Positions 9,220-19,200 of a stretch of DNA of 64,000 nt are shown piece after piece. This stretch comes from Sorangium aterium (GTDB lineage Bacteria; Myxococcota_A; Polyangia; Polyangiales; Polyangiaceae), in assembly GCF_028368935.1 (NCBI RefSeq), contig NZ_JAQNDK010000004.1, positions 1,178,001 to 1,242,000 of the forward strand, given 5' to 3'. The position numbers and the translations under genes were made by a program. The notes under the pieces were generated by a model. The model saw only the letters and a program-made list of their open reading frames with translations. It was not told the origin of the DNA and searched no databases. Positions within the stretch are counted from its first letter, which is position 1. Each line of letters begins with the position of its first letter.

Positions 9220-10131
9220 ATGCCCGAGGTCATCTCCGGGATCAGCTTCGCGCTCGCCCTGCTGTTCTACAGCGCTGCCAGCGCGCTCTTCTTCCTCGAC
9301 GTCGCGCGCAGCCGCGCGCGGCTCCCCTCCGCGGGCGACCTCGCGGGCCTCTTCGGCGCCGGGGGCCGCGTCCACGAACCAGGCGCTCGGCCGAGCGCTG
9401 CCCTTGCCGCCACCGCCTCGCGGCACGCGCCCCTGCTGCTCGGCCTGGGCGCCCTCGGGCACGCGACCTACGTCACGCTCGCCAGCTTCGTCGCGCGGGT
9501 CTGCCCGGTCCACTCGGTTCATTTCATGCTCTCGGTCGCGTCCCTCCTCGCGATCGGCGTTTACCTGGTCGCCCGCCGCCGCTTCCGCATCGACGCGCTC
9601 GGGCTCCTCATCGGTCCGCTCGGGCTCGCCTTCCTGCTCGGCACGTTCTTCCTCGGAAAGCCGCACCCCGAGCCGAAGTTCAGCCCGCTGTTCATCGCGG
9701 CCCACATCATGGCCAACCTGCTCGGGATCGCCCTCTTCCTGCTCGCCGGCGCCTCTGCCGCGCTCTACCTCGTGCAGGAGAAGCGGCTCAAGCAGAAGCG
9801 GCACGTGGAGCGCATGGGCAACCTCCCGCCGCTCGACACGCTCGACCGCGCGGTCCACCTCTTCCTGAGCGCCGGCTTCCCCTTGCTGACGCTCGGCATC
9901 GTCACGGGGACGTACTGGGCGCACCGGCTCGAGATGGGCAACACCGAGGAGGTGATGCGCGCCATCTTCGGCTACGCCACGTGGCTCCTCATCGCGCTCG
10001 TGCTGCTCTTGCGCGCCGCCGCTGGCTGGCGCGGCCGTCGCGCGGCGTACGGCACCATCGCGGGGCTCGCCTGCGCCGGGGCGGTGCTCGTCATCTATCT
10101 CGTCCGTCCCGCCGCGGGGCTCGGAGGCTAG
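9220..10131 (+). CDS. CcsA/HemX-like inner-membrane protein (cytochrome c assembly family)
   Basis: A 303-residue polytopic protein with about eight hydrophobic segments. The ATG at 9220 is chosen because the hydrophobic N-terminus MPEVISGISFALALLFYSAA fits this family. The central part, with HIMANLLGIALFLLAGASAA followed by a basic QEKRLKQKR loop, and the later GTYWAHRLE, resemble the CcsA/ResC/HemX family. Those proteins handle haem for cytochrome c maturation or modulate glutamyl-tRNA reductase. The position directly before hemA (stop 10131, next start 10137) favours the HemX role, but sequence alone does not separate it from CcsA. Confidence 0.8.
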   Translation: MPEVISGISFALALLFYSAASALFFLDVARSRARLPSAGDLAGLFGAGGRVHEPGARPSAALAATASRHAPLLLGLGALGHATYVTLASFVARVCPVHSVHFMLSVASLLAIGVYLVARRRFRIDALGLLIGPLGLAFLLGTFFLGKPHPEPKFSPLFIAAHIMANLLGIALFLLAGASAALYLVQEKRLKQKRHVERMGNLPPLDTLDRAVHLFLSAGFPLLTLGIVTGTYWAHRLEMGNTEEVMRAIFGYATWLLIALVLLLRAAAGWRGRRAAYGTIAGLACAGAVLVIYLVRPAAGLGG

Positions 10132-10136
10132 CGCAG

Positions 10137-11732
10137 GTGATCTTCGTCGGGCTCTCCCACAAGACCGCGCCCATCGACGTCCGCGAGCGGCTCGCGATCG
10201 GGCGGGATCGGCTTCCCGAGGTGCTCGCGCGCCTCACGGCTCACCCCGCCATCGGCGAGGCGCTCGTCCTCTCCACCTGCAACCGCGTCGAGATCTACGC
10301 CTCTCCCCGCCAGCAAGCGCTCGCGCCGTCCCGCCCCGGGAGCGCTCCGCCGCCTTCGGACGACGAGCTCTCGCGCGACAACGAGGCGCTGCGCGCCGCC
10401 GTCGCGACCCTCGTCGGCCTCGGCGGAGACGCCGTCCGCGGCCACCTCGCGGGCCGCGTCGGGAGCGACGCTGTCCTCCACCTCTTCCGCGTCGCCGCGT
10501 CGCTCGACTCGATGGTCGTCGGCGAGCCGCAGATCCTCGGACAGATGAAGGAGGCCATCGAGGCCGCCCGCGGGGCGAAGACCCTCGGCGTCCGGCTCGG
10601 CCGCGCGGCTCACCGCGCCATCAAGGTCGGCAAGCGCGTGCGCACGGAGACGGCGATCGGCGCCGGGCAGGTCTCGGTCTCCAGCGTCGCCATCGATCTC
10701 GCCCGCCAGATCTTCGCCGATCTCGCCGGTCACACGGCGCTGCTCATCGGCGCCGGCGACATGGCCGAGGCCGCCTCGAAGCTCCTCGTCCGCGCCGGCG
10801 CCCGCCTCATCGTGGTCAACCGCAGCCCGGACCGCGCCGCCGCGCTCGCCCGCGAGGTCGGCGGCGAGCCTCGCCCCTGGGCCGACCTCGAGCGGTCCGT
10901 CATCGACGCCGACATCGTGATCTCGTCGACCTCGAGCCCCAATTACGTGGTCACGCCCGACCTCGTCCGCCGAGCCCGCAAGGCCAGGAAGGGCAGGAGC
11001 CTGTTTCTCATCGACATCGCCGTCCCGCGTGACATCGACCCCGCCGTCAACAAGCTCGACAGCGTGTACCTCTACGACGTCGACGACCTCTCGCAGATCG
11101 TGGCGCAGTCGGTCGAGGGGCGCGCCGCCGAGGCGGCGCGGGCCGAGGCGATCGTCGCGGACGAGGCGCAGGCCTTCGAGGCGTGGACGCTCGAGCGCGC
11201 CCTGACGCCCACGATCGTGGGCCTGCGGGCCCGCACGCGATCCATCCTCGCGGCCGAGGTCGAGCGCAGCCTCTCTGGCAAGCTCCGGCACCTCGGCGCG
11301 GCCGAGCGCCAGGCCCTCGCGATGATGATCGACGCCGCCACGAACAAGCTGCTCCACGTGCCCACCACCCGGCTCCGCGCGATGGCCAGCGATCCCCGCG
11401 TCGCCGAGCACGTCGACTCGCTCCGGGAGCTGTTCGACATCGACGGCGCGCCGGCCGAAAATGCCCTCGCCTCGGCGCTCGCCGAGGGGGAGCTGCGCGG
11501 CGTGGTGGATGGGCCTCCCACGCCTCGGTCCGCGCGCGGGGCAGCGCCTCCCGCCTCCGGCGCTCGGGGCGGCACCTCGCCCCGGCACGCCGATCCGCGC
11601 CCCCAGGCTGCAGAGGACAACGGCGTTTACGCGCGGCAGCCCAGCGGGCGCCCCCAGCCCGCCGAGGCGGGCGTCATGGCCGTCGCGAATCCAGCCGCGG
11701 CCGTGAGCGCAGCTGGGCTAAAGGGAGCGTGA
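10137..11732 (+). CDS. hemA: Glutamyl-tRNA reductase
   Basis: First committed step of C5-pathway tetrapyrrole synthesis: NADPH-dependent reduction of glutamyl-tRNA to glutamate-1-semialdehyde. The GTG start at 10137 has GGAGG at 10123-10127. The nucleophilic Cys48 is in LSTCNRVEIYA. The NADPH-binding loop is GAGDMAEAASKLL, and the dimerisation domain follows. At 531 residues it is about 100 longer than usual. The excess is a low-complexity insertion soon after the catalytic loop (around residues 57-85) and a Pro/Ala/Arg-rich C-terminal tail of about 80 residues. Its stop overlaps the hemC start (TGATG). Confidence 0.95.
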   Translation: MIFVGLSHKTAPIDVRERLAIGRDRLPEVLARLTAHPAIGEALVLSTCNRVEIYASPRQQALAPSRPGSAPPPSDDELSRDNEALRAAVATLVGLGGDAVRGHLAGRVGSDAVLHLFRVAASLDSMVVGEPQILGQMKEAIEAARGAKTLGVRLGRAAHRAIKVGKRVRTETAIGAGQVSVSSVAIDLARQIFADLAGHTALLIGAGDMAEAASKLLVRAGARLIVVNRSPDRAAALAREVGGEPRPWADLERSVIDADIVISSTSSPNYVVTPDLVRRARKARKGRSLFLIDIAVPRDIDPAVNKLDSVYLYDVDDLSQIVAQSVEGRAAEAARAEAIVADEAQAFEAWTLERALTPTIVGLRARTRSILAAEVERSLSGKLRHLGAAERQALAMMIDAATNKLLHVPTTRLRAMASDPRVAEHVDSLRELFDIDGAPAENALASALAEGELRGVVDGPPTPRSARGAAPPASGARGGTSPRHADPRPQAAEDNGVYARQPSGRPQPAEAGVMAVANPAAAVSAAGLKGA

Positions 11733-12634
11733 TGCCCACGGAGCTCACCCTCGCGACGCGCCGCTCGGCGCTCGCCCTCGCCCAGTCCCGCGCCTTCGCT
11801 CGTTCCCTCGAAGCGGCGGTGCCCCATCTCTCCCTGCGCGAGCTCGAGGTGGTGACCTCGGGCGACAGGACGCAGGATCGCTCGCTCCAGGACATCGGCG
11901 GCAAGGGGCTGTTCATCAAGGAGCTCGAAGAGGCGCTCCTCGACCGGCGCGCCGACTTCGCGGTCCACTCGATCAAGGATGTCCCCGCCGAGATCGCCCC
12001 GGCGCTGTGCCTCGCCTGCATCCCCGCGCGGGAGGACCCGCGCGACGCGCTCGTCACCCGGAGCGGCGCCTTGCTCGCGGAGCTGCCGGCGGGCGCCCGG
12101 GTCGGGACCTCGAGCCTCCGCCGGGCGGTCGCGCTGCGCGAGGCGCGCCCGGATCTCGTGATCGAGCCGGTCCGTGGCAACGTCGACACCCGGCTCCGCA
12201 AGGTGTTCGACGGCGTGTTCGACGCGGTGGTGCTGGCGCTCGCCGGCCTGAAGCGGCTCGGCCTCGAAGGCCGCGCCACGGAGGTGCTGTCGCCCGAGGT
12301 GTCGTTGCCCGCGATCGGACAGGGCGCGCTCGGCATCGAGTGCCGCACGGCGGACGCCAGCGTGCGCGACGTCCTGGCGACGCTCGCGCACGCCGAGACA
12401 ACGACCTGCGTCTCCGCCGAGCGAGCCGTGATGGCCGCGGTGGAGGGCAGTTGCCGGACGCCGGTGGCCGCCTATGCGGTGCGGGACGGCGACGCGCTGT
12501 GGCTGCGGGCGCTCCTTGCCGAGCCCGACGGCTCCCGATTGCGAAGGGCGGAAAGGCGCCTGCCTTGGCCCGGAAACACGCACGAAGCCGAGCGCCTCGG
12601 AGCGGACCTCGGGGCGGAGCTCAAGAAGGGTTGA
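11732..12634 (+). CDS. hemC: Porphobilinogen deaminase (hydroxymethylbilane synthase)
   Basis: Polymerises four porphobilinogens into hydroxymethylbilane. The 300-residue length is normal. The N-terminus LTLATRRSALALAQS, the catalytic-region Asp in VHSIKDVP, the Arg-rich substrate segment GTSSLRRAVALR with PVRGNVDTRLRK, and Cys241 in EGSCRTPVAAY (attachment of the dipyrromethane cofactor) are all present. The ATG shares a base with the hemA stop, giving a coupled hemA-hemC pair. No hemD fusion is present. Confidence 0.96.
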   Translation: MPTELTLATRRSALALAQSRAFARSLEAAVPHLSLRELEVVTSGDRTQDRSLQDIGGKGLFIKELEEALLDRRADFAVHSIKDVPAEIAPALCLACIPAREDPRDALVTRSGALLAELPAGARVGTSSLRRAVALREARPDLVIEPVRGNVDTRLRKVFDGVFDAVVLALAGLKRLGLEGRATEVLSPEVSLPAIGQGALGIECRTADASVRDVLATLAHAETTTCVSAERAVMAAVEGSCRTPVAAYAVRDGDALWLRALLAEPDGSRLRRAERRLPWPGNTHEAERLGADLGAELKKG

Positions 12635-12723
12635 GGCGCGTCACTCGATTGGAAGGCTGCCGCGTCCAGGACATTTCTAGAATGGAATCGATAAGGGATC
12701 TCCGTACCGGGTTGAACGGTCGC

Positions 12724-12742
12724 CTGGCGATGTGATCGCCAG
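12724..12742. terminator. GC-rich hairpin downstream of hemC
   Basis: CTGGCGAT, loop GTG, ATCGCCAG: a perfect 8-bp stem 90 bases after the hemC stop. There is no T tract, so it could be a terminator, a processing site or a leader structure for the following gene. Confidence 0.4.
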
Positions 12743-12892
12743 CGCTCGGCGCGCCGGCGCCTCGAGGCGGAGCCCGTCGGCCCGCGCCTTGCGCGCCGCC
12801 CATGACGGGAGCACCTTCGCCGCACGCTTCCCGCGCAGGCGTGACCGTGCGAGACGACTGCCCGCCGGCGGTTTCCCGCCGCCCAGCGCTCC

Positions 12893-14494
12893 ATGCCGGG
12901 CCACGTCGCCCTCGTCCTCCACGCTCACCTGCCGTACGTGCGTCACCCGGAGCACGTCCGCTCTCTGGAGGAGCGCTGGTTCTTCGAGGCGCTCTGGGAG
13001 TGTTATCTCCCCCTGCTCGGGGTCCTCGATCGCCTCGCCGCCGATCGCGTCGTCGCCCCGCTGACCCTCTCCGTCTCGCCGTCGCTCCTCGCGATGCTGC
13101 GCGACGAGCTGCTCCTTCGCCGGTTCGAGGACCACCTCCGCCGGCTCACCGCGCTTGCGGCCCGGGTCGAGGCCCGCTTCGCCGGGAGCGGCTTCGCCGA
13201 GGCCGCCGCGTTCTACCGCGCGCGGCTCGCGGACGCGGCGAGCTCCTGGCAGGCGCTGGGCGGCGATGTCCCGGGCGCCCTGGTGCGCCACGCCGGGGCG
13301 GGCCGCGTCGAGCTCCTCACCACGGCCGCGACGCACGCGTACCTGCCCGGGCTGCTCGCCACGCCGGCGTCGATCCGGGCGCAGCTACGGCTCGGCCGCC
13401 GCGCCTTCGCGGCCTTCACCGGCGCGCCCGAGCCTCGCGGCCTCTGGCTGCCCGAGTGCGCTTACGCTCCCGGCCTCGACGCCGATCTCGCGGCGGCGGG
13501 CGTCCGCTTCACCGTGCTCGACGCCCACGCGCTCACGCTCGCCGCGCCGCCTGCGTCCGCCGGCGCCTCCGTCCCGGTGCTCTCGCCCGCCGGCCTCGCG
13601 TGCTTCGGGCGCGATCGCGACAGCGCGCGGGAGGTCTGGTCGCGCGACGCCGGCTATCCGGGCCACCCCGTCTACCGCGAGTTCTACCGCGACGTCGGGC
13701 TCGACCTGCCCGAGCGCGAGCTCGAAGGGGAGGTCGGTCCCGACGGCGCCCGGCTCATGACCGGCCTCAAGCTCCATCGCGTGACCGGGCCCGGCCCCGA
13801 CAAGGCCCCGTACGACCCGGCCCGCGCCTCCGCGCAGGCGCGCGCGCACGCCGCGGACTTCGTGGCCCGCCGCGAGGCCTCGCTCGCGTCGAGCCGCGGC
13901 GTGAGCGCCCCGCCGCCCATCTTGGTGGCCCCGTACGACGCCGAGCTCTTCGGCCACTGGTGGCTCGAAGGGCCCGAGTTCCTCGAGCACGCCCTGCGCC
14001 TGCTCGCGGCCTCGGATCGAGCCGTCCCGATCGCGCTCGGCGCATACCTGGAGCGCCATCCGCCCGTCGAGGTCGTGGAGCCTGCTCCCTCGACGTGGGG
14101 CGAAGGCGGGTTCGGCGCATTCTGGACGGGCCCGAGCGCGGCCTCCCTGTGGCGCCACGTGCACCACGCCGAGCGCGCCGTGCTGGGCGCGCTCTCGCGT
14201 TGCCGCCACGCGGGCGGGCTGCCCGGCCGCGCGCTGGACCAGGCGATCCGCGAGCTCCTCCTCCTTCAATCGAGCGACTGGGCCTTCATGATGTCGGCCG
14301 GGGAGATGGCCTCCTATGCCGAGGCGCGCGTCCACACCCACGCGACCCGCGCCCGCCGGCTCGCGTTCCTCGCCCAGCAGCCCACGGCCTCGCCCTCCGA
14401 CGTGGCCTGGCTCGATGCGCTTTGCGCGCTCGACCCTTTCCTCGCCGAGCTCTCGGGCCCTCCGCTCCGAGGCGCCTTCGACCCGTGGCGCTGA
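12893..14494 (+). CDS. Glycoside hydrolase family 57 protein, probable 1,4-alpha-glucan branching enzyme
   Basis: A 533-residue cytoplasmic enzyme. The N-terminus GHVALVLHAHLPYVRHPE is the GH57 strand-1 motif with its HAH. The nucleophile Glu188 is in LWLPECAYAP and the acid/base Asp349 is in APYDAELFGHWW; both contexts match the GH57 branching enzymes (Thermus and Thermococcus type, with the DUF1957-type C-terminal helices). The predicted role is to introduce alpha-1,6 branches into glycogen. No other glycogen genes are adjacent. A start at 12893 keeps the motif six residues from the N-terminus, as expected. Confidence 0.88.
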   Translation: MPGHVALVLHAHLPYVRHPEHVRSLEERWFFEALWECYLPLLGVLDRLAADRVVAPLTLSVSPSLLAMLRDELLLRRFEDHLRRLTALAARVEARFAGSGFAEAAAFYRARLADAASSWQALGGDVPGALVRHAGAGRVELLTTAATHAYLPGLLATPASIRAQLRLGRRAFAAFTGAPEPRGLWLPECAYAPGLDADLAAAGVRFTVLDAHALTLAAPPASAGASVPVLSPAGLACFGRDRDSAREVWSRDAGYPGHPVYREFYRDVGLDLPERELEGEVGPDGARLMTGLKLHRVTGPGPDKAPYDPARASAQARAHAADFVARREASLASSRGVSAPPPILVAPYDAELFGHWWLEGPEFLEHALRLLAASDRAVPIALGAYLERHPPVEVVEPAPSTWGEGGFGAFWTGPSAASLWRHVHHAERAVLGALSRCRHAGGLPGRALDQAIRELLLLQSSDWAFMMSAGEMASYAEARVHTHATRARRLAFLAQQPTASPSDVAWLDALCALDPFLAELSGPPLRGAFDPWR

Positions 14495-14583
14495 GCCGGC
14501 GTTTCTCCGCGCCGCTCGCCTCCGGCTCTCCCGCGCTCCACCGGCAGAAGATTTCTTTCCGGTAATAGAGAATCTGCTTACGT

Positions 14584-14608
14584 TGAAATATTCTGTGACG
14601 GTATTTCA
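14584..14608. promoter_or_regulatory. Inverted repeat TGAAATA-N11-TATTTCA in an AT-rich island
   Basis: Seven-base perfect arms at 14584-14590 and 14602-14608. Nested in it is TGTGA-N7-TCACA (14594-14610), which resembles a CRP half-site pair but with one base too many between halves. It is a candidate operator or promoter; no gene begins immediately downstream. Confidence 0.35.
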
Positions 14609-14834
14609 CATGATCGCCGACCCTCCGCGCCGCGGCGGTCGACTCGATGGGAGGGTGTGTGCGCTGCGCGGCGGTGCTCCGGCGCCTCTTTTCGGGAGCG
14701 TGACCCGCGATTCACCCGTCTGTTTCATGGCCGGCCGCCGGCCGCGCGACCCGGCGCACAGCTCCCAGCACGTTTTTCGCGGCCATGGCGGCATGAAGTG
14801 CGAGAGGGACGGAGACCTTGTCCGGAACACCCCC

Positions 14835-14864
14835 TTGATGACCGGCCGGTCAGCACCCTAGTGT
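14835..14864 (+). promoter_or_regulatory. Probable RND operon promoter with palindromic operator
   Basis: TTGATG (14835-14840), 18 bases, then TAGTGT (14859-14864). The spacer holds the perfect 14-base palindrome TGACCGGCCGGTCA (14839-14852), of the form bound by many TetR-family repressors of efflux genes. The efflux operon starts at 14931. No tetR gene lies next to it in the window. Confidence 0.5.
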
Positions 14865-14930
14865 GTTGCCCGCCAGCTTTGCTCCTGGACCGCACCGGCA
14901 GGCGCTGGCAAAGAACCGGGCGGACTCCCC

Positions 14931-16232
14931 ATGACACATCCTCCTTGCGGACCCGAGCGCCATATCGCTCGATGGGCTCTCGGCGCTCGTAGCGCCGCAA
15001 CGAATCACTCCCGCGCCGCCCTCGTCGCGGCGCTGCTCGCTGCGCTCGCGGTGCCTACGTTGACGGCCTGTAAGCGCCCCGAGGCGGACGCGCAGCCGTC
15101 GCCGGCGCGCGACACCGCCGCGCCACGCCAGAAGCCCGCGGTGCATTTCGGGAAGGTGACCGCGCGCCCGCTCGCGCAGACGCTCGACATCAGCGGTACC
15201 CTGGTCGCCGACGAGACGAGCGAGGCGGCGACGCAGGTCGGCGGCTTGGTCGTGAGCGTCGCGATCGACGTGGGCTCCCGGGTCAAGAAGGGCGATCCGC
15301 TCGTCGTGCTCGACGCGCGCAACGTCGCCCTCCAGTCGCAGGCCGCGTCCGCGGCCGTCGCGCAGGCGCGGGCCAAGCTCGCGCTGCAGGACGGCGCGTC
15401 GCCGAAGGGGATCGATCCCGACCAGGTCCCCGAGGTCCGGGCCGCGAAGCAGAGCATGGAGCTCGCGAAGTCCGAGGCCGAGCGCGTGAAGCAGCTCTAC
15501 GACCAGGGCGCCGTCCCCCAGTCGACCTGGGACGCGGCGCGCACGCAGGCCCAGAACGCGACTGCGCAGTACGAGGCCGCTGTCAACGGCATCCGCGCGA
15601 CCGTCGCGTCGCTCACGTCCGCGCAGGCGCAGGCGGGGCTCGCCTCGAAGGCGGTGTCCGACACGACGGTGCGGGCGCCCTTCGACGGCGCCGTCGCCGA
15701 GAAGCGGATCAGCGTCGGCGAGTACGCGAGCCCGGGCCGCGTCGTGGCGGTCGTGGTCCGCGACAACCCGCTGCGGCTGCGGATCGACGTGCCCGAGGCG
15801 GACATCGCGAACATCGAGGTGGGCAAGCCGGTCAGCGTCTCGGTCGCCTCCTTCCCCGGTCGCCTGTTCCCGGGCGTCGTCAAGCGGATCGGCGCGAGCC
15901 TGAAGGCCTCGTCGCGCACCCTGCCCGTGGAGGCCGAGTTCGACAACAGCGAGGGCAAGCTCCGCCCTGGCCTCTTCGCGCAGGGGGAGCTGACGCTGAC
16001 CGGCGAGTCAAGAACGGCGATCCTCGTCCCCGAGGCGGCGGTCGGCACCTCCGGGACGAGCGCGCGCGTGTTCGTGAAGGCGGGCGATCGCGTGACGGAG
16101 CGGCTCGTCAAGCCCGGCCGCAAGATCGAAGGCCTCGTCGAGGTCGTCGGTCCGCTCTCCGAGGGGGAGGAAGTCGCGATCGACAAGGTGAACGAGCTGG
16201 CGGATGGCATCGAGGTCGCGGCGGCGCAGTGA
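14931..16232 (+). CDS. RND efflux periplasmic adaptor (membrane fusion protein), lipoprotein
   Basis: A 433-residue AcrA/MexA-type adaptor. Residues 1-47 form a signal ending in lipobox LTAC, after an unusually long polar stretch. Two lipoyl-like half motifs flank a coiled-coil hairpin: GGLVVSVAIDVGSRVKKGDPLVVLD before it and VRAPFDGAVAEKRISVGEYA after it. The hairpin, about residues 130-240, is Ala/Gln-rich. A beta-barrel and membrane-proximal domain follow. It bridges the inner-membrane pump and an outer-membrane channel. The transporter follows after 43 bases; no TolC-type gene is present, so the channel must be encoded elsewhere. Confidence 0.93.
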   Translation: MTHPPCGPERHIARWALGARSAATNHSRAALVAALLAALAVPTLTACKRPEADAQPSPARDTAAPRQKPAVHFGKVTARPLAQTLDISGTLVADETSEAATQVGGLVVSVAIDVGSRVKKGDPLVVLDARNVALQSQAASAAVAQARAKLALQDGASPKGIDPDQVPEVRAAKQSMELAKSEAERVKQLYDQGAVPQSTWDAARTQAQNATAQYEAAVNGIRATVASLTSAQAQAGLASKAVSDTTVRAPFDGAVAEKRISVGEYASPGRVVAVVVRDNPLRLRIDVPEADIANIEVGKPVSVSVASFPGRLFPGVVKRIGASLKASSRTLPVEAEFDNSEGKLRPGLFAQGELTLTGESRTAILVPEAAVGTSGTSARVFVKAGDRVTERLVKPGRKIEGLVEVVGPLSEGEEVAIDKVNELADGIEVAAAQ

Positions 16233-16275
16233 GCCGAGCGCACGCGCGCCTCATTACTGAAGAAAGGTAGCGACC

Positions 16276-19200
16276 ATGCAATGGCTCGCGGCAATCTGCA
16301 TCCGTAGGCCGGTTTTCGCCTCGGTGATCGTCCTGCTCCTGACGGTGCTCGGGGCGTTCTCCTACTTCGGCCTCGGCGTGGACCGGTTCCCCAAGGTGGA
16401 GTTCCCGTTCATCGTCGTGACGACCGTTCTCCCCGGCGCCGCGCCCGAGGAGGTGGAGACCGAGATTTCCGACAAGATCGAGTCGGCGGTCAACACGATC
16501 AGCGGCATCGACGAGCTGCGCTCCGCGTCGGTCGAGGGGCTCAGCCAGGTCATGATCTCCTTCCAGCTCGAGAAGGACGTCGACGTCGCCGCGCAGGAGG
16601 TGCGCGACAAGGTCGAAGGCATCCTCGCGGATCTGCCGGAGGGGATCGATCCGCCGGTGGTCGGCAAGCTGGATCCGGACGCCGCGCCGATCCTCACGCT
16701 CGCCGTCTCGTCTCCGAAGGCGGACGTCCGCGCGGTGACGGAGTTCGCCGACAAGACGCTCCGGCGCGAGCTGGAGTCGCTCGCCGGGGTCGGACAGGTG
16801 CTGCTCATCGGCGGCCGGAGCCGGCAGATCAACATCTGGATCAACCCGGAGAAGCTCGAGAAGTACTCCCTGACCGGCGGCGTGGTGGCCCAGGCGCTGG
16901 CGAGCCAGAACGTCGAGATCCCGGCCGGCCGGATCGAGCAAGGGGGCAGGGCGCTCACCCTGCGGACGCGCGGCCGCGTGCAGTCGGTCCAGCAGATGGC
17001 GGACATCGTGCTCGCGAACCGCGACGGCTACTCCGTCCGGCTCGGCGACGTCGCGGAGGTCCAGGACGGCATGGCGGAGCCGGAGTCCGCGGGCTTCCGC
17101 GGCCTCGATCCTGCCGTGCTCCTCAGCATCCGCAAGCAGAGCGGGACGAACACCGTCGAGGTCATCGACGGGCTGAAGGCGCGGATCAGCGAGGTAGAGA
17201 AGCGCCTCCCCGAGGGGTACCACATCGCCGTCGCCCGCGATCAGTCGGAGTTCATCAAGAACTCGGTCCACGCCGTCAAGGAGCACCTCGTGCTCGGCGC
17301 GCTGCTCGCCGCGATCATCGTCGCGATCTTCCTCGCGAACGCCCGCAGCACGATGATCTCGGCGATCGCCATCCCGACGAGCATCATCTCCACGTTCGCC
17401 CTGATGAAGGTGGCGGGCTTCACGCTCAACGGGATCACGCTCCTCGCGCTGACGCTGGCGGTCGGCATCGTGATCGACGACGCGATCGTCGTCCTCGAGA
17501 ACTGCTACCGCTGGATCGAGGAGAAGGGCGTGAGCCCGTGGGAGGCGGCGCTCCAGGGCACGAAGGAGATCGGGCCCGCGGTGCTCGCGACGACGCTCTC
17601 GCTGATCGCCGTGTTCCTCCCGGTCGCGTTCATGAGCGGCATCGTCGGCCGCTTCCTGAACTCGTTCGGCCTCACCATGGCGTTCTCGATCCTGGTCTCG
17701 CTGATCGTGAGCTTCACGCTGACGCCCATGCTGTCGGCGCGATGGCTGAAGAAGCCGGCGAAGCACGACGCCGGCAGCTCCAAGGAGTCGCGCTTCTACG
17801 GGCCGATCGAGCGCGGCTACATGGCGATCCTCCGCTGGTCGATGGCGCACCGCTGGGTGATCGTGCTCGCCTCGCTCCTGGCGCTCGTCTCGATCCCGGT
17901 GCTGGGGAAGATGGCCAAGTTCAACTTCCTCCCGGTCGAGGACGAGTCGCAGTTCCAGGTCAGCATGCGCGCGCCCGAGGGCGTGAGCCTCGACGGGACC
18001 CGCGTCATCGCCACGCGGATCGCGTCGGACATCGAGAAGCTCCCCGGCGTCCTCTACACGCTGACGACGATCGGCGACGATCCGCAGAAGACGCCGAACC
18101 TCGCCACCATCTACGTGAAGCTCAAGCCGGCGGATCAGCGCGCGCTGTCGCAGCAGGACCTCATCGATCGCGCCCGGCGAGAGCTCAAGCCGCAGTTCGA
18201 CGCGGAGAAGCTGCGGGCGAACATCGGCGTCGTGCCCGCCTTCTCCGGCGGCCAGAGCACCCAGATCGCCTACCAGGTCCAGGGCCCCGACCTCCAGAAG
18301 ATCGGCCACTACTCCGACGCGCTGCTGCAGAAGCTCAAGGCGATCCCGGGCGTCGTCGATCCGGACACCTCGCTGCTCGTGGGCAAGCCGGAGATCCGCG
18401 TGGTCATCGACCGCAAGAAGGCCGCCGATCTCGGCGTTCAGGTCGGCGACGTGGCCAGCACCCTTCGGCTCCTGGTCGGCGGGTACAAGGTGTCGACCTA
18501 CAACGAAGGCGGGGAGCAGTACGAGGTGCGCGCGCGCGCGCTGCCGAGCTTCCGCTCCGACAAGGAGGGCCTCGCGAAGATCACGGTGCCGTCGACCAAG
18601 CTCGGCGCCGTGACGCTCGACAACGTGGTGTCGTTCTCCGAGGGGACGGGCCCGTCGCGCATCGAGCGGTACAACCGTCAGCGGCAGGTCATGCTGACCG
18701 CCAACCTCGAGGCGGGGTACTCGCAGCAGACGGTCATCCAGGAGCTCGACAAGGCCGTGTCGCAGATGAACCTCGCGTCCGGCTACTCCGCTGGCCCCGT
18801 CGGCGCGTCGAAGGAGCTCGTCAAGATGATGAAGAGCTTCCTCGTCGCCCTCCTCCTGTCGCTGGTCTTCATGTACCTCGTGCTCGCGGCGCAGTTCGAG
18901 TCGTGGCTGCACCCGATCACGATCCTCCTGTCGCTGCCGCTGACGGTGCCGTTCGCGTTCATCGCGGTCATCATCTTCCGGCAGTCGCTCAACATCTTCT
19001 CGCTGCTCGGCATCGTCGTGCTGTTCGGCGTCGTGAAGAAGAACTCGATCCTCCAGATCGATCACACGATCAAGCTGCGCGAGCACGGCTTGCCGCGGGC
19101 GCAGGCCATTCTGGAGGCGAACCGCGACAGGCTCCGGCCGATCCTGATGACCACGCTCGCGTTCGTCGCCGGCATGATCCCGCTCGTCGTCTCGAGCGGC

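Larger units (their letters stand above)
14495..14930. other. 436-base intergenic region with an AT-rich island and the RND operon promoter
   Basis: No credible coding sequence. From about 14545 to 14612 the composition turns AT-rich, which is striking in this genome, and contains an inverted repeat listed separately. From 14835 there is a promoter with an internal palindrome, also listed separately. Between them lies ordinary GC-rich sequence. Confidence 0.6.

Noticed and set aside
14594-14610. TGTGA-N7-TCACA as a CRP site
   Set aside because: CRP sites have six bases between half-sites; here there are seven, and no CRP-regulated gene follows.
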